A stretch of DNA of 28,430 bases from Methanosarcinales archaeon (GCA_030672605.1 DAOVGE010000124.1:1-28430); one strand, 5' to 3'. Counted from the stretch's first letter, positions 14,796 through 23,508 are shown. The notes: generated from the sequence alone by a model not told the origin. Numbers and translations: made by a program.

Positions 14796-14980
14796 GTGTG
14801 AGTGGGATGTCAGATTATCGGGTGACCGGACTGGTTTCGGACAGGATGGCACATTAGTTACGATCTCGCAAGACCCGTCTGCAAAAACGTAGGTTACATT
14901 GCCAAGGGGTCAGGCATGTCTGCTCGATGTGTCGTCGTTTCCTGAACCGTAAATCAAAAATGAATCGAAAATAAAAGAAT

Positions 14981-14998
14981 GGAGCTATGAATAGCTCC
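14981..14998 (-). terminator. Hairpin terminator of the EF-hand-like secreted protein gene
   Basis: GGAGCTA-TGAA-TAGCTCC is a perfect 7-bp stem. In the minus-strand direction it comes 12 bases after the gene's stop and is followed by a T-rich run (ATTCTTTTATTTTCG). The stretch between it and the stomatin promoter shows nothing else recognisable. Confidence 0.65.
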
Positions 14999-15009
14999 TC
15001 AGCCCCACT

Positions 15010-15567
15010 TCACTTTGCCTTATGATACTTGCCAATGATGGCAGCCACTGCAAGTACACCAAATACTACCAGTGCCATGGGTGATCCGCTCTCTTTGGTT
15101 GATTCGGTTGGTTCCGGTTCGGAATCGTGGGTTGTTGCTGCATCCTCTCCACTCTCCTGCGCCCCTTCTGATGTCGTCACTTTATCAGCGGTCTTTTCCA
15201 CTGGTTTCGCCTCTATTTTTGCGTTTACCGGACTTTCGCTGGTATCCACCCGGTTTACCGGGCTCAAGGCGATTTCCTGAAACTCGTCATTTAGTACGAC
15301 TGTATTATCCGTGGTGTACGTGTCAGCGTATGCCGACTCATCAAACGTAACTCGACAACTCTCGATATCAATATCGAGCATAATTCGCTCCTCGGCGTCG
15401 ATTGCGCCATTTCCATTATTGTCATACATTGTGTAGTCTACGACACCATCTCCTGACGGTGAAGACTCTGCCATTGCTGGCACGGCTGTCGCAGCGAATA
15501 TTACTGCGAGCATTGTTGCGATGGATACGAATACACGCATCCCCTTTTGTGTTGTGTGTTGTGTCAT
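15010..15567 (-). CDS. Secreted, membrane-anchored protein with one EF-hand-like calcium loop
   Basis: The 185-residue protein has a signal peptide (about 1-34, ending AVPAMAES). A 12-residue EF-hand or dockerin-like loop lies at 49-60 (DNNGNGAIDAEE), with Asp/Asn at positions 1, 3 and 5, Gly at 6, Ile at 8 and Glu at 12. A short domain of about 40 residues follows, then a Thr/Glu/Ser-rich linker (about 105-160), one membrane helix (165-179) and a basic end (KYHKAK). This is a cell-surface layout, with a linker likely to be glycosylated. The tail lacks the PGF motif of the other surface proteins here. A single loop suggests half of a dockerin or a calcium-stabilised mini-domain. AGAGGT lies ahead of the ATG. 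Function unknown. Confidence 0.75.
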   Translation of the reverse strand: MTQHTTQKGMRVFVSIATMLAVIFAATAVPAMAESSPSGDGVVDYTMYDNNGNGAIDAEERIMLDIDIESCRVTFDESAYADTYTTDNTVVLNDEFQEIALSPVNRVDTSESPVNAKIEAKPVEKTADKVTTSEGAQESGEDAATTHDSEPEPTESTKESGSPMALVVFGVLAVAAIIGKYHKAK

Positions 15568-15594
15568 TCTTGTTACCTCTCGGTACTGTTATTG

Positions 15595-15631
15595 GTGCAC
15601 ATTTCTCTTGCGCAGTTTTGCGCATGTGCAC
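15595..15631 (-). promoter_or_regulatory. Nested palindromes in the leader of the secreted protein gene
   Basis: GTGCACA (15595-15601) and TGTGCAC (15625-15631) are perfect inverted repeats, and TTGCGCA occurs twice between them (15608-15614, 15618-15624). They lie directly downstream of the TATA box, at the expected transcription start and leader. They could be an operator or a 5' leader hairpin. Confidence 0.5.
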
Positions 15632-15650
15632 ATCTACTGTGGTAATAGGT

Positions 15651-15668
15651 TGTATATAAACTTTTTGC
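15651..15668 (-). promoter_or_regulatory. BRE/TATA promoter of the secreted protein gene
   Basis: Minus-strand GCAAAAAGTTTATATACA is a good match to an archaeal BRE plus TATA box. The expected start of transcription is near 15630, giving a leader of about 60 bases. Confidence 0.6.
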
Positions 15669-16365
15669 TATTAGATATGCTATTATGATGACAAATCAAC
15701 AGCAACACGCAACCGCTGCCAGTGCAAAAACGCTATGCAGAGACGTAATATACATTGTGCTAATGATCGGTGAAATCGATAAAACCGATAGCGTCGGGCT
15801 CAAACTGGTGGGGTTGTTAGGAACAGAAGATCACACCCAATCACCATCTTTGCCGATCCACGCCACCACGCACAAAAGCAATCTCGTTCATTCGGTGCCA
15901 GTACTTCTAATCGATTATTGTGCATTTTTTTAATTATATATTAGATAAAACAAAGATATAGAACTATAGAGTATACAGAGAGTCACAGAGAGATGTAACA
16001 GGTTTTAAGAGTACTTACTCAATATTGTGTGGATATCCACGTATAAAACCACGAGAGTACACAAGATTAACACAGAAATCTTGTGGAAATCTGTGTAATC
16101 TTGTGGTTCATACTACACGTTATTGAGCATGTGCTTTTAAGATAAAATTTGTGAGTAATGTACGATCGGGAAAACTCTGTACCCCCCTGTGGTTAATTTT
16201 CTATAAAATATAATAATAAATTTTATATACTTCTATCGGTTATGTGCCGGTAACCCGTAAAGTTCCCAGTGTTATCGGAATGCCCTTATTTGTGGGGTCT
16301 GGTTGAGTCTTAACCGAACACATATACCCAGGCAGACTTACGCGTGTCAACAGGCAATGTACTAC
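15669..16365. other. Intergenic region, no convincing gene
   Basis: About 700 bases lie between the secreted-protein promoter and the end of the ligase gene. They hold a hairpin element (16012-16132) and an AT-rich stretch with TATA-like boxes near 16200-16228. After that, 16225-16330 has some self-complementarity. An 82-codon frame at 15685-15933 has no ribosome site or recognisable similarity and I do not call it. Confidence 0.55.
16012..16132. repeat. Dispersed hairpin element, full copy with short loop
   Basis: It starts with TACTTACTCAATATTGTGTG and GGATATCCACGTATAAAACC. It continues with the arm AACCACGAGAGTACACAAG, the segment ATTAACACAGAAATCTTGTG, the arm ATCTGTGTAATCTTGTGGTT, and ends ACACGTTATTGAGCATG. 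It lacks the GC-rich loop seen at 4441-4583 and 27588-27705. Confidence 0.85.
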
Positions 16366-18039
16366 TCACCCCCCAGCCAGCCGCTCCACCCGCTCGACCG
16401 AATCCGCATCCTCCGGCGTCTTGTCGAACCTGACCCGAACGAGCCGCGGGAACCTGAGCGCATATCCCGACGCATAATGCGGGCTCTTCTGAATCTCCTC
16501 GTAAGCGATCTCAAAGACGATTGCAGGCTGCAATTCAATCGTTCTCCCATCCTCTGAGATTACATGCTGTGAGAACAACTCGGTCAGTTCGGACAACTGC
16601 TCATCAGTGATTCCGGTTCCGACCCTGCCGATCTCAAGAAAATCCGACGTAGCCGGGTCGTAACATGCGAGCAGGTACGAGCCTATCAGGTTCGCTCTCC
16701 GCCCTTCGCCCCAGTCCGCTCCGACTACGACCAGATCAAGCGTCTCCATGATCGGTTTGATCTTTAGCCAGTTCTTGCCGCGTTTTCCAGGAGAATATAT
16801 CGAATCCAGGGTCTTCATCATCACACCCTCGTGCCCTGCGTCCAGCGCCTCCTGATACATGGCATGCGCAACATCAGAGTCGTCCGTGCATCGCTGCTCT
16901 GCCACCCTGAGGTACTCGGCGGGCTCCACGATCGCATCCATCCGCGCTCTTCTGGCACGCAGTTCTTTGTCGATCAACGACACACCATCAAGGTACATGA
17001 TGTCGAAGAGGTTCAGGTAGAGCGGGATCTTCTGTGCCATCGCTGATACGTCGTATTTCCTCCGAAACCGCCTCATAATATCCTGGAACGGAAGCGGCTT
17101 TCCATCGAGCCCCACAGCAACAGCCTCACCATCTAGAATCACCTGATCTGCACTTATATTGGATTTCACGAGTTTCACGACGTCAGGAAGCGATTCTGTA
17201 ACGTCTTCGAGCCTTCTTGAAAATATCCGGACAACGTCGCCGTCCTTGTGTATCTGCACCCTCACGCCATCGAACTTCCATTCGACAGCATACGTCCCCG
17301 CGATATCGCCGAAGCTGCCGGTCTGGGCAAGCATCAGCTTAATCGGTCTGCCGATTACGATTGTAACCGCGCCCAGATCATGGCGGAATGCGGTGACTGC
17401 GACCTCGCCGAGATCGTTGATCAGCATGTATGCACGCTCAACCGCGCCCACGTCCTCTCCGAACGCCTGCGCGATCGCATCCCGGACGATGCCCTCACCG
17501 ACTCCGATTCTGAGTTCGCCGAGCACTATTCGCGCAAGATACCCGGATTCGCCGGGGGATGCGGTGCTGAAGAGGTATTGCAGGTGCCTGATCTTTGTCT
17601 GCTGCGAACCAGTGCCGGATGCGTGCGCAATTGCAAGTAGCCTCTCGAAGAGGTCGCTCATGCTCAACTCAGTCTCCACGCCAGTGAAATCGAGAAACGT
17701 GGTCTGCGATTTCGCCGCACCCCTCTCGAGTGCGATCTTCGCGGTATCGCCCACATCCCCGGTCTCGCGTATCAGTTGCTTGATCTCCTTAACAGAGATG
17801 CCTGACGCTCTTGACATCGATTCATACAGTAGGGATGGTCCAACGCCGAGTTCAACCGCGTTCCAGTCAGGAAATATCCGCCCCATCACAAATCTGGCGA
17901 CGATGGGAAGTTCGGTCTCATGGTCGCCGGACTCGCTGATCCGCTGGAAAAGAGACGCCACAACCGCTGTTATCTCAAGGGAACCGGAGATTTTTTCGAT
18001 CTCCGCACAGGTGTCTGTAAATTCTCTAAATGAGGTCAT
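16366..18039 (-). CDS. lig: ATP-dependent DNA ligase (archaeal LigB/Lig1 type)
   Basis: This 557-residue enzyme seals nicks in replication and repair. It has the all-helical DNA-binding N-terminal domain (1-230). The adenylation domain carries motif I EWKFDGVR, with the AMP-accepting Lys255, followed by later nucleotidyltransferase motifs (LFDIMYLDG, GHEGVMMK, KRGKNWLKIKP). The OB domain ends in RFPRLVRVRFDK. Length is normal for archaeal ligases. The start at 18039 has AGGA just upstream and overlaps the stop of the preceding surface-protein gene by 14 bases, so the two are probably co-transcribed and coupled. That neighbour has no evident link to DNA metabolism. Confidence 0.97.
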   Translation of the reverse strand: MTSFREFTDTCAEIEKISGSLEITAVVASLFQRISESGDHETELPIVARFVMGRIFPDWNAVELGVGPSLLYESMSRASGISVKEIKQLIRETGDVGDTAKIALERGAAKSQTTFLDFTGVETELSMSDLFERLLAIAHASGTGSQQTKIRHLQYLFSTASPGESGYLARIVLGELRIGVGEGIVRDAIAQAFGEDVGAVERAYMLINDLGEVAVTAFRHDLGAVTIVIGRPIKLMLAQTGSFGDIAGTYAVEWKFDGVRVQIHKDGDVVRIFSRRLEDVTESLPDVVKLVKSNISADQVILDGEAVAVGLDGKPLPFQDIMRRFRRKYDVSAMAQKIPLYLNLFDIMYLDGVSLIDKELRARRARMDAIVEPAEYLRVAEQRCTDDSDVAHAMYQEALDAGHEGVMMKTLDSIYSPGKRGKNWLKIKPIMETLDLVVVGADWGEGRRANLIGSYLLACYDPATSDFLEIGRVGTGITDEQLSELTELFSQHVISEDGRTIELQPAIVFEIAYEEIQKSPHYASGYALRFPRLVRVRFDKTPEDADSVERVERLAGG

Positions 18040-19591
18040 GATTCCTGCGAATTAAGATCACGCACCCGGCGAGGATGCCTGCCAGCGCAGACATCGCCCC
18101 GAATCCGGGTATGCTCTTTATCTTCTGCACGACTCCCTCCTTCTCCTGTGTCTCCGGTTTCTCCTGTGTCTCATCTGTTTTGTCTGGCACATCCTCTTCT
18201 GAGGAAGTAGATTCAGTAGATTCAGTAGATTCGGCGGGTTCTGTGGATTCTGTGGTGGATTCAGTAGATTCTGCGAGTTCTGTTGACTCTGTGGAGTTCA
18301 CAACTCCCCCTGGTTCCTGTGATTCTTCGAGCTCCACACCCTCTTCCTGCCCGGAATCGTTTTCGTAACTGATTTTAATCTTTTCTGATCTTGATTTAGC
18401 GGCATAGAACTTCGGATTGATGTATTTCTCGATTTCAAAGGTTGCTGCGGGTCGATACTCCCGGGTAAGGTCGACCTGCTTTGATGTCTGGTAATGCACA
18501 ACAGCGCGCGGGAGCGTGACTGATCCATTGATCTTGAGCACATAACTGTTCACATACTCGCTCGTATATTCGGTCTCTTCCGGATTCAAAACAATCTTGA
18601 AGTTGAGCGCGCCATCGATCAGTTCCGCGCCCGCAGGTATTGCGTCGAAGACATACACCATTGCAGCGCAATCGCCGGTGTTGCGCACGCTGACTGTGAC
18701 ATTCACGGTGTTATTAACATTCACTGTGCCAGTAACATTCACTGTGTTATTGATATTCACGGTGTTATTGATCAATTCAGCGGTCTTCGTAATCGTTACG
18801 TAGGGACCGCTAACAACGGTCTCGGGAGCATTGCTTGTGATATTGATCCGGTGCCCGTAACACCAGACCGATGCATTCGCCGCCGGAAGCGCGTACATCT
18901 TCGGAACGAGCGGAGTAACCGAATACCGGTACTCATTCTTGATATAGTTCCAGTAGAGGTCACGGTCAGGATTGACCACAAACTCATCGGGAATGAAATC
19001 ACTGATCTCGACACGATCTGCCATAGTGACATTCGTTATACTGATTTCGATAAATATCTTTTCCCTGACATAACTGCCAGTGCTTGTGCTCTTGGTTATT
19101 GTAAACGAGTTATTCATCCACTCCGCAAGCGTTATCGGCGGCGTCGACTCGATTATACATATCTCAACATCGATCTTCTGGGTGTGCACTCTGTTATCGA
19201 TTACAATCTCGGTGGCGTTTATCCGTATCCTGTCGGTACCGTTCTCGGTGTATGTCCCCGAGCAACTGAGATTGAATGTGTACGAACCGGAATTTGGATC
19301 ATACCCAAAATCCGAGATGGTCCCGTTGGTGCTGAAGACGTCATGCCAGACCGCTGTTCCATTCTTGAGTATCGTAACAAGCGCCCAGATGAACTCGTCC
19401 GCCATGATCTGGGACATGTTTCCGGCACTGAAATCGGTCACCTCAAACTCGTATCCGCCAATTGCAACGCGCTCGCCCCACACAAGCGTAACCTCTGAAC
19501 ATTCACTCTCCTCGCACACAGCAACCGGGACTGCAATCAACGAAAGAATCAGCACCAGAAGGGCGATTCTGACAGATTTCATCCATTTCAT
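18026..19591 (-). CDS. PGF-CTERM surface protein with DUF11-like domain
   Basis: The 521-residue exported protein has a signal peptide (MKWMKSVRIALLVLILSLI, ending about residue 25). A beta-rich N-terminal region follows, containing LVWGERVAIGGYEFEV. A DUF11-like block at about 265-380 reads VSVRNTGDCAAMVYVFDAIPAG. A long Ser/Thr/Glu linker with repeated EST units comes next (about 425-485). The PGF-CTERM tail ends it: PGFGAMSALAG near 495, a membrane helix and a basic end. In PGF-CTERM proteins archaeosortase A removes the tail and a lipid anchors the protein. A tract of TVN repeats (NNTVN, GTVNV) at about 273-300 is rich in N-glycosylation sequons. It overlaps the upstream gene by ATGA and the ligase gene by 14 bases. 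Probably a cell-envelope component. Confidence 0.85.
   Translation of the reverse strand: MKWMKSVRIALLVLILSLIAVPVAVCEESECSEVTLVWGERVAIGGYEFEVTDFSAGNMSQIMADEFIWALVTILKNGTAVWHDVFSTNGTISDFGYDPNSGSYTFNLSCSGTYTENGTDRIRINATEIVIDNRVHTQKIDVEICIIESTPPITLAEWMNNSFTITKSTSTGSYVREKIFIEISITNVTMADRVEISDFIPDEFVVNPDRDLYWNYIKNEYRYSVTPLVPKMYALPAANASVWCYGHRINITSNAPETVVSGPYVTITKTAELINNTVNINNTVNVTGTVNVNNTVNVTVSVRNTGDCAAMVYVFDAIPAGAELIDGALNFKIVLNPEETEYTSEYVNSYVLKINGSVTLPRAVVHYQTSKQVDLTREYRPAATFEIEKYINPKFYAAKSRSEKIKISYENDSGQEEGVELEESQEPGGVVNSTESTELAESTESTTESTEPAESTESTESTSSEEDVPDKTDETQEKPETQEKEGVVQKIKSIPGFGAMSALAGILAGCVILIRRNHDLI
18692..18772. repeat. Tandem repeats encoding TVN units within the surface protein
   Basis: A unit related to ATTCACTGTGTTATTAAC recurs about five times inside the coding frame and gives alternating N-N-T-V-N and T-V-N-V segments. 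The repeat keeps the frame, so it is protein-level low complexity. Confidence 0.65.
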
Positions 19592-21711
19592 CTACGTGAT
19601 CTTCGACGTCTGCCAGCCAGAAGAATCGCTGCCAGCAATGTGATTGCCGCAATTGCACCTGTGAATCCGGGTTCCTTGCGCACAGGCGTATCTATCGTTT
19701 CAGCAGGCTCAGCAGATGCGACCCCCGACTCCAACGCTTCGGACGCTGCCTGCTTTTCCGCCTCTTTCACTTTTTCTGCTTCGGCTCTGATCTTCTCGGC
19801 GGCAGCACCGATGGCTTCGGTGCCGTTCACGTACAGTATCGGCATCTCAGAGATGCTGATGCCCCCATACGATGTGATATCAAGAAACTCGACCACTGTC
19901 GGAGGCAGCATCACGGTCCGGTTCGGATCGATCGTGTAGTCGAATGTTTCAGCCACACCGGCTTTCAAAACCCGCCTCACTGAGAATGTGTTATTCGCCT
20001 CATCCATGACGATACCGCGCACAGGTGATGCGCTGATCAGAACGGACTCCGCAGGGAGCTGATCCGTAATCACAACCGATGCGGGTCTGTCGCCCGTGTT
20101 TTTAACACTCACAGAGATCTTTGCAGTGCAATTCTCAGGAGTGCCGTTCGGAGCCACCAATTCAGGTGCCACAGTCTTCGTAACCTCGATATAGGGTCCG
20201 TGCACATCGACCGCCTGCTGGTATGTGGCAGCGCTGTAGTTGTGCCCGCCTTCAGTCCAGTTGACGACCGCGGCTCCGAGTGTATAGCTCCCCGGTCTCA
20301 GGAGGCTCACAGGATATGCGCACATCATAACCTCGCCGGGTTTGAGCGAAAAATCCCAGTTCCACCGGTCTGATTCCATGTCAGGGACTTTCAGTAACTC
20401 CGCAGGAAGCGCGCACTTCCATACGTTGAAATCGGTGGTTGCGGGATCGAACCATGTACCATTCGGGAGATCTGAGAGGCTCAACGCGTGGATGGTGTAA
20501 TCACCCCAGTTCTTGACCGTTAAGAAGACGTAAGGCTCGTAATCCTCGTATATCACATAAGTGACCTCACTGGTGTACGGTTCTACCGCTTCCTCGGAGA
20601 CTATTGCGTAGTCCTCTGTTCCGATCGCTTTCTTGACCTCGACTACCGGGAGGATCTCGATTATTGTTTCGTTGTTTGTGAACCGGTATGATTTTTCCTT
20701 GAAGTCCTCATAAGTGAGATTTATCTCCATCACGTACTTTGTTCGTTTCGGAATTGATGGAACTTTGAAATAGACGGTGTAGGTGGTATCAGAGTCTCCG
20801 GCAAACCAGTCGTTGCCGCCACCGATCCACCGGTTGCTCACCTTGTTGCGGAGATCGATCGGGAATTTGTCATCGATCCATGTCCGGTTATCAGCATCAA
20901 CTTCTCCCTCATATATCTTCTCCACTATACCATCCGGAGGATATTTCCCATTGATCATTTCTGCCGGAGTCAGGGTAACTGTCGCATCCACATGGAATGC
21001 ACTCATTTCTTCTATATTCTCCACATTAATCTCTGCTTTAAACATCGAATTCGAACGACCGACCGAACTGTCGCCTTCTGTAGGGAGTTCTTCCGGATTC
21101 CCGTCCTCATCCTCAGCCATTAAATACAGTGTAACATCGGTTTCAAACTCAGGCGGTTTTGTTACAGAGTACACAACTTCGGCATGTTCTCTTATGGGGT
21201 CGGTGCAGAAGCAATCATCATCCTCGAAATCGCACTCGATCGTATCAACTCCGATAAAGAACTCATTGCCATCGTTCCAGACTATGCCACGATTGTCCCA
21301 GCTGCCCTCTTTTGCACAGAATAAGTCCAAACAACTCCCGGTTTCATTCTCATATTCCTGAAACGGAAAACTTCCAATGAGTGTCTGATTCTTATAGATT
21401 CTGAGGTTTACAGAATTGGCATCATGAGATACAATACACTCCCTATCTGAACATGGATCCTCTTTTGTTTCATCCATATCAACCGTGATATCCAGAACAT
21501 GAAAGTCAACAACCTCGATTGCATACGTGGTGTTCAGATGTTCAACGTACACATCCATGCTGTCGCCCCATTCCATATCGTCTCCATCGACATCACCCGC
21601 AGTCCAGCACAGTTTCTTATCAGGATCGTACGTATGCGCTCCTGCCACCCCTACCAGCATCACGACAATCAATATCAACCAGTATAACTTATGCAATCCA
21701 CACGTTCTCAT
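19588..21711 (-). CDS. Large PGF-CTERM surface protein, S-layer/COG1361-like
   Basis: The 707-residue protein has a signal peptide (LYWLILIVVMLVGVAGAH, cleavage after about 25). Residues 26-110 hold GDVDGDDMEWGDSMDVYVE, akin to S-layer-associated domains. Several beta-sandwich regions follow. One COG1361/DUF11-type repeat lies at about 520-620 (EVTKTVAPELVAPN, SVKNTGDRPASVVITD). The linker is Ala/Glu-rich with the helix-like run AEKIRAEAEKVKEAEKQA. The tail has PGF at 681-683, a membrane helix and GRRRRSRR. It is the first gene of the operon that continues with the second PGF-CTERM protein and the ligase. GGAG and AGGT lie before the ATG. It is probably an archaeosortase-processed envelope protein; the exact role is unknown. 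Confidence 0.85.
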   Translation of the reverse strand: MRTCGLHKLYWLILIVVMLVGVAGAHTYDPDKKLCWTAGDVDGDDMEWGDSMDVYVEHLNTTYAIEVVDFHVLDITVDMDETKEDPCSDRECIVSHDANSVNLRIYKNQTLIGSFPFQEYENETGSCLDLFCAKEGSWDNRGIVWNDGNEFFIGVDTIECDFEDDDCFCTDPIREHAEVVYSVTKPPEFETDVTLYLMAEDEDGNPEELPTEGDSSVGRSNSMFKAEINVENIEEMSAFHVDATVTLTPAEMINGKYPPDGIVEKIYEGEVDADNRTWIDDKFPIDLRNKVSNRWIGGGNDWFAGDSDTTYTVYFKVPSIPKRTKYVMEINLTYEDFKEKSYRFTNNETIIEILPVVEVKKAIGTEDYAIVSEEAVEPYTSEVTYVIYEDYEPYVFLTVKNWGDYTIHALSLSDLPNGTWFDPATTDFNVWKCALPAELLKVPDMESDRWNWDFSLKPGEVMMCAYPVSLLRPGSYTLGAAVVNWTEGGHNYSAATYQQAVDVHGPYIEVTKTVAPELVAPNGTPENCTAKISVSVKNTGDRPASVVITDQLPAESVLISASPVRGIVMDEANNTFSVRRVLKAGVAETFDYTIDPNRTVMLPPTVVEFLDITSYGGISISEMPILYVNGTEAIGAAAEKIRAEAEKVKEAEKQAASEALESGVASAEPAETIDTPVRKEPGFTGAIAAITLLAAILLAGRRRRSRR

Positions 21712-21741
21712 ATATACCTACTCCCACTATTATAGGTGCAC

Positions 21742-21776
21742 TCATCATATATAATGATGACGAAACCTTTATGCGG
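21742..21776. promoter_or_regulatory. Divergent promoter region, surface-protein operon and rpl18 operon
   Basis: The near-palindrome TCATCATATATAATGATGA (21742-21760) has a TATATA core. On the minus strand it lies about 40 bases before the 707-residue gene. For the plus strand, CGAAACCTTTATG (21761-21773) resembles a BRE/TATA set with a leader of about 30-50 bases before rpl18. The only 115 bases between the starts must serve both operons. Confidence 0.5.
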
Positions 21777-21826
21777 CTATGCGCTACAGAGACGTAGATA
21801 TGATGATGAAACCGGAGGAAAATTAA

Positions 21827-22351
21827 ATGGCAACCGGACCGCGATACCGCGTCCCATTCAGACGGCGCAGAGAAGGCAGAACAAACTACCACAAGCGGCT
21901 CAGGCTACTGTTATCAAAGAAGCCACGCGTGGTTGTGCGTAGAAGCACACGCCATATACGAATACAACTCGCAATCCCGGGAGATTGTGGCGATATGATA
22001 CTCTCATCTGCCACATCACTTGAACTCAAAAAGTACGGATATTCCGAGGCGACCGGAAATACCACAGCAGCGTACCTGACTGGCTTGCTCTTTGGATATA
22101 ATGCTATAGACAACGGATTCACCGAAGGCGTGCTTGACACTGGCTTGCACGCGTCAACCCTCGGGTCAAATATCTATGCAGCGCTCCGCGGTGCGGTTGA
22201 TGCGGGTATGGATATCCCGCACAATCCGGAGGTCTTCCCATCCGATGAACGCATCCGTGGTGAGGCTGTTGCCGCATACAGGGATATTGACCTGCCCGCG
22301 GTATTCGAGAAGACAAAGACAGAGATCACATCAAAATTCGGAGGGGCATAG
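21827..22351 (+). CDS. rpl18: Ribosomal protein uL18
   Basis: This 174-residue archaeal uL18 binds 5S rRNA in the large subunit. It has the archaeal/eukaryotic (L5-like) form: basic N terminus (RYRVPFRRRREGRTNYHKRL) and RLLLSKKPRVVVRRSTRHI. GGAGG lies 9 bases before the ATG. Its stop directly precedes the ATG of rps5. It is the first gene here, although in most archaea it sits inside a longer spc operon. Confidence 0.97.
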   Translation: MATGPRYRVPFRRRREGRTNYHKRLRLLLSKKPRVVVRRSTRHIRIQLAIPGDCGDMILSSATSLELKKYGYSEATGNTTAAYLTGLLFGYNAIDNGFTEGVLDTGLHASTLGSNIYAALRGAVDAGMDIPHNPEVFPSDERIRGEAVAAYRDIDLPAVFEKTKTEITSKFGGA

Positions 22352-23020
22352 ATGCAAAGGAAGAATACACAAAGACAGGGAGGACAGAGAGGGAATAGAG
22401 AGACGAAAGATGTGACCGCGGACTGGACACCGCAGACCAAACTCGGCTCACTTGTAAGGGGCGGTACGATAACTGACATCGATTCCGCACTCAACTCAGG
22501 GCTTCCGTTAAGAGAAGTGGAGATAATTGAGGTACTGCTACCCAACCTCGAGGAGGCGGTGCTGGACGTGAATATGGTGCAGCGGATGACCGATTCGGGC
22601 AGACGGGTCAAGTTCAGGGCGGTTGCAATCGTCGGGAACAAGGACGGTTACATCGGATTCGGGCAGGGCAGGGACAGGCAGGCAGGACCTGCGATCCGCA
22701 AATCGATCAGCAATGCGAAGCTGAATGTGACCAGGATCTCGCGAGGCTGCGGGTCATGGGAGTGCGGCTGCAACGATCCGCATTCGGTACCATTTCTGGT
22801 CGTCGGGCAGGCAGGAAGCGTCGGTATCGAGCTGAAACCCGCGCCCAGAGGGCTCGGAATCGCGTCGGGTGACACGGCAAAGCAGGTTCTCGAGATGGCG
22901 GGCATAAAGGACGTCTGGACCCGGACATGGGGTCACACCCGAACCACGCTCAACTTCGCAAAGGCGACTTATGATGCGCTGAAGCAGACCAGAATGATGC
23001 GCGGCGCGAGGAGTGGATGA
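22352..23020 (+). CDS. rps5: Ribosomal protein uS5
   Basis: The 222-residue small-subunit protein has the double-stranded RNA-binding fold. Visible blocks are VKFRAVAIVGNKDGYIGFG, the archaeal/eukaryotic SRGCGSWECGC and the conserved GIKDVWTRTWGHTRTT. It acts in decoding accuracy. The ATG follows the rpl18 stop with no gap, with GGAGG in the end of rpl18 as ribosome site. Its stop overlaps the rpl30 start. Confidence 0.97.
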   Translation: MQRKNTQRQGGQRGNRETKDVTADWTPQTKLGSLVRGGTITDIDSALNSGLPLREVEIIEVLLPNLEEAVLDVNMVQRMTDSGRRVKFRAVAIVGNKDGYIGFGQGRDRQAGPAIRKSISNAKLNVTRISRGCGSWECGCNDPHSVPFLVVGQAGSVGIELKPAPRGLGIASGDTAKQVLEMAGIKDVWTRTWGHTRTTLNFAKATYDALKQTRMMRGARSG

Positions 23021-23475
23021 TGTACGCTGTTGTGCGGATTCGCGGAAGTGTTGACGTGCGCCCTGATATTACGGACACGCTCAGGATGTTGCGACTCACA
23101 AGCGTCAACCACTGTGTGATCCTTGATGACACCCCGAATTACACGGGAATGATCAAGAAGGTGAAGGACTACGTCGCATGGGGTCCGGCTGACTCCGATA
23201 CGCTTACAAATCTTTTATCGCTGAGAGGGCGCCTCGAAGGCGGAAAGCAGCTCACGCAGGAGTATATGGATGAATGCGAACTTGGAGCCATACCCGACTT
23301 TGCGGAAGCGGTCTGCAGCGGCGATAAAAAACTCTCAGATATCCCGAAATTGAAGCCAGTCTTCAGGCTGCACCCTCCACGCAAGGGGCACAGAGGCATC
23401 AAGAAGACCGTTCCCGAGGGCGGCGAACTAGGGTTTCATAAGGAGATCGGTGTCCTGCTCAAGAAGATGAGATGA
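23017..23475 (+). CDS. rpl30: Ribosomal protein uL30
   Basis: This 152-residue protein is the long archaeal/eukaryotic form of uL30 (YAVVRIRGSVDVRPDI, LRLTSVNHCVILDD, FRLHPPRKGHRGIKK). The start overlaps the rps5 stop as ATGA; the next codon is also ATG. In archaea rpl15 and secY normally follow. Here the operon ends, and the next gene faces the other way. Confidence 0.96.
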   Translation: MMYAVVRIRGSVDVRPDITDTLRMLRLTSVNHCVILDDTPNYTGMIKKVKDYVAWGPADSDTLTNLLSLRGRLEGGKQLTQEYMDECELGAIPDFAEAVCSGDKKLSDIPKLKPVFRLHPPRKGHRGIKKTVPEGGELGFHKEIGVLLKKMR

Positions 23476-23508
23476 TCTATAACGTTGAATAGTCGCATTT
23501 TATAGTTT

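Noticed and set aside
15685..15933. 82-codon plus-strand gene
   Set aside because: No ribosome site, no recognisable family, and unconvincing composition; left uncalled.
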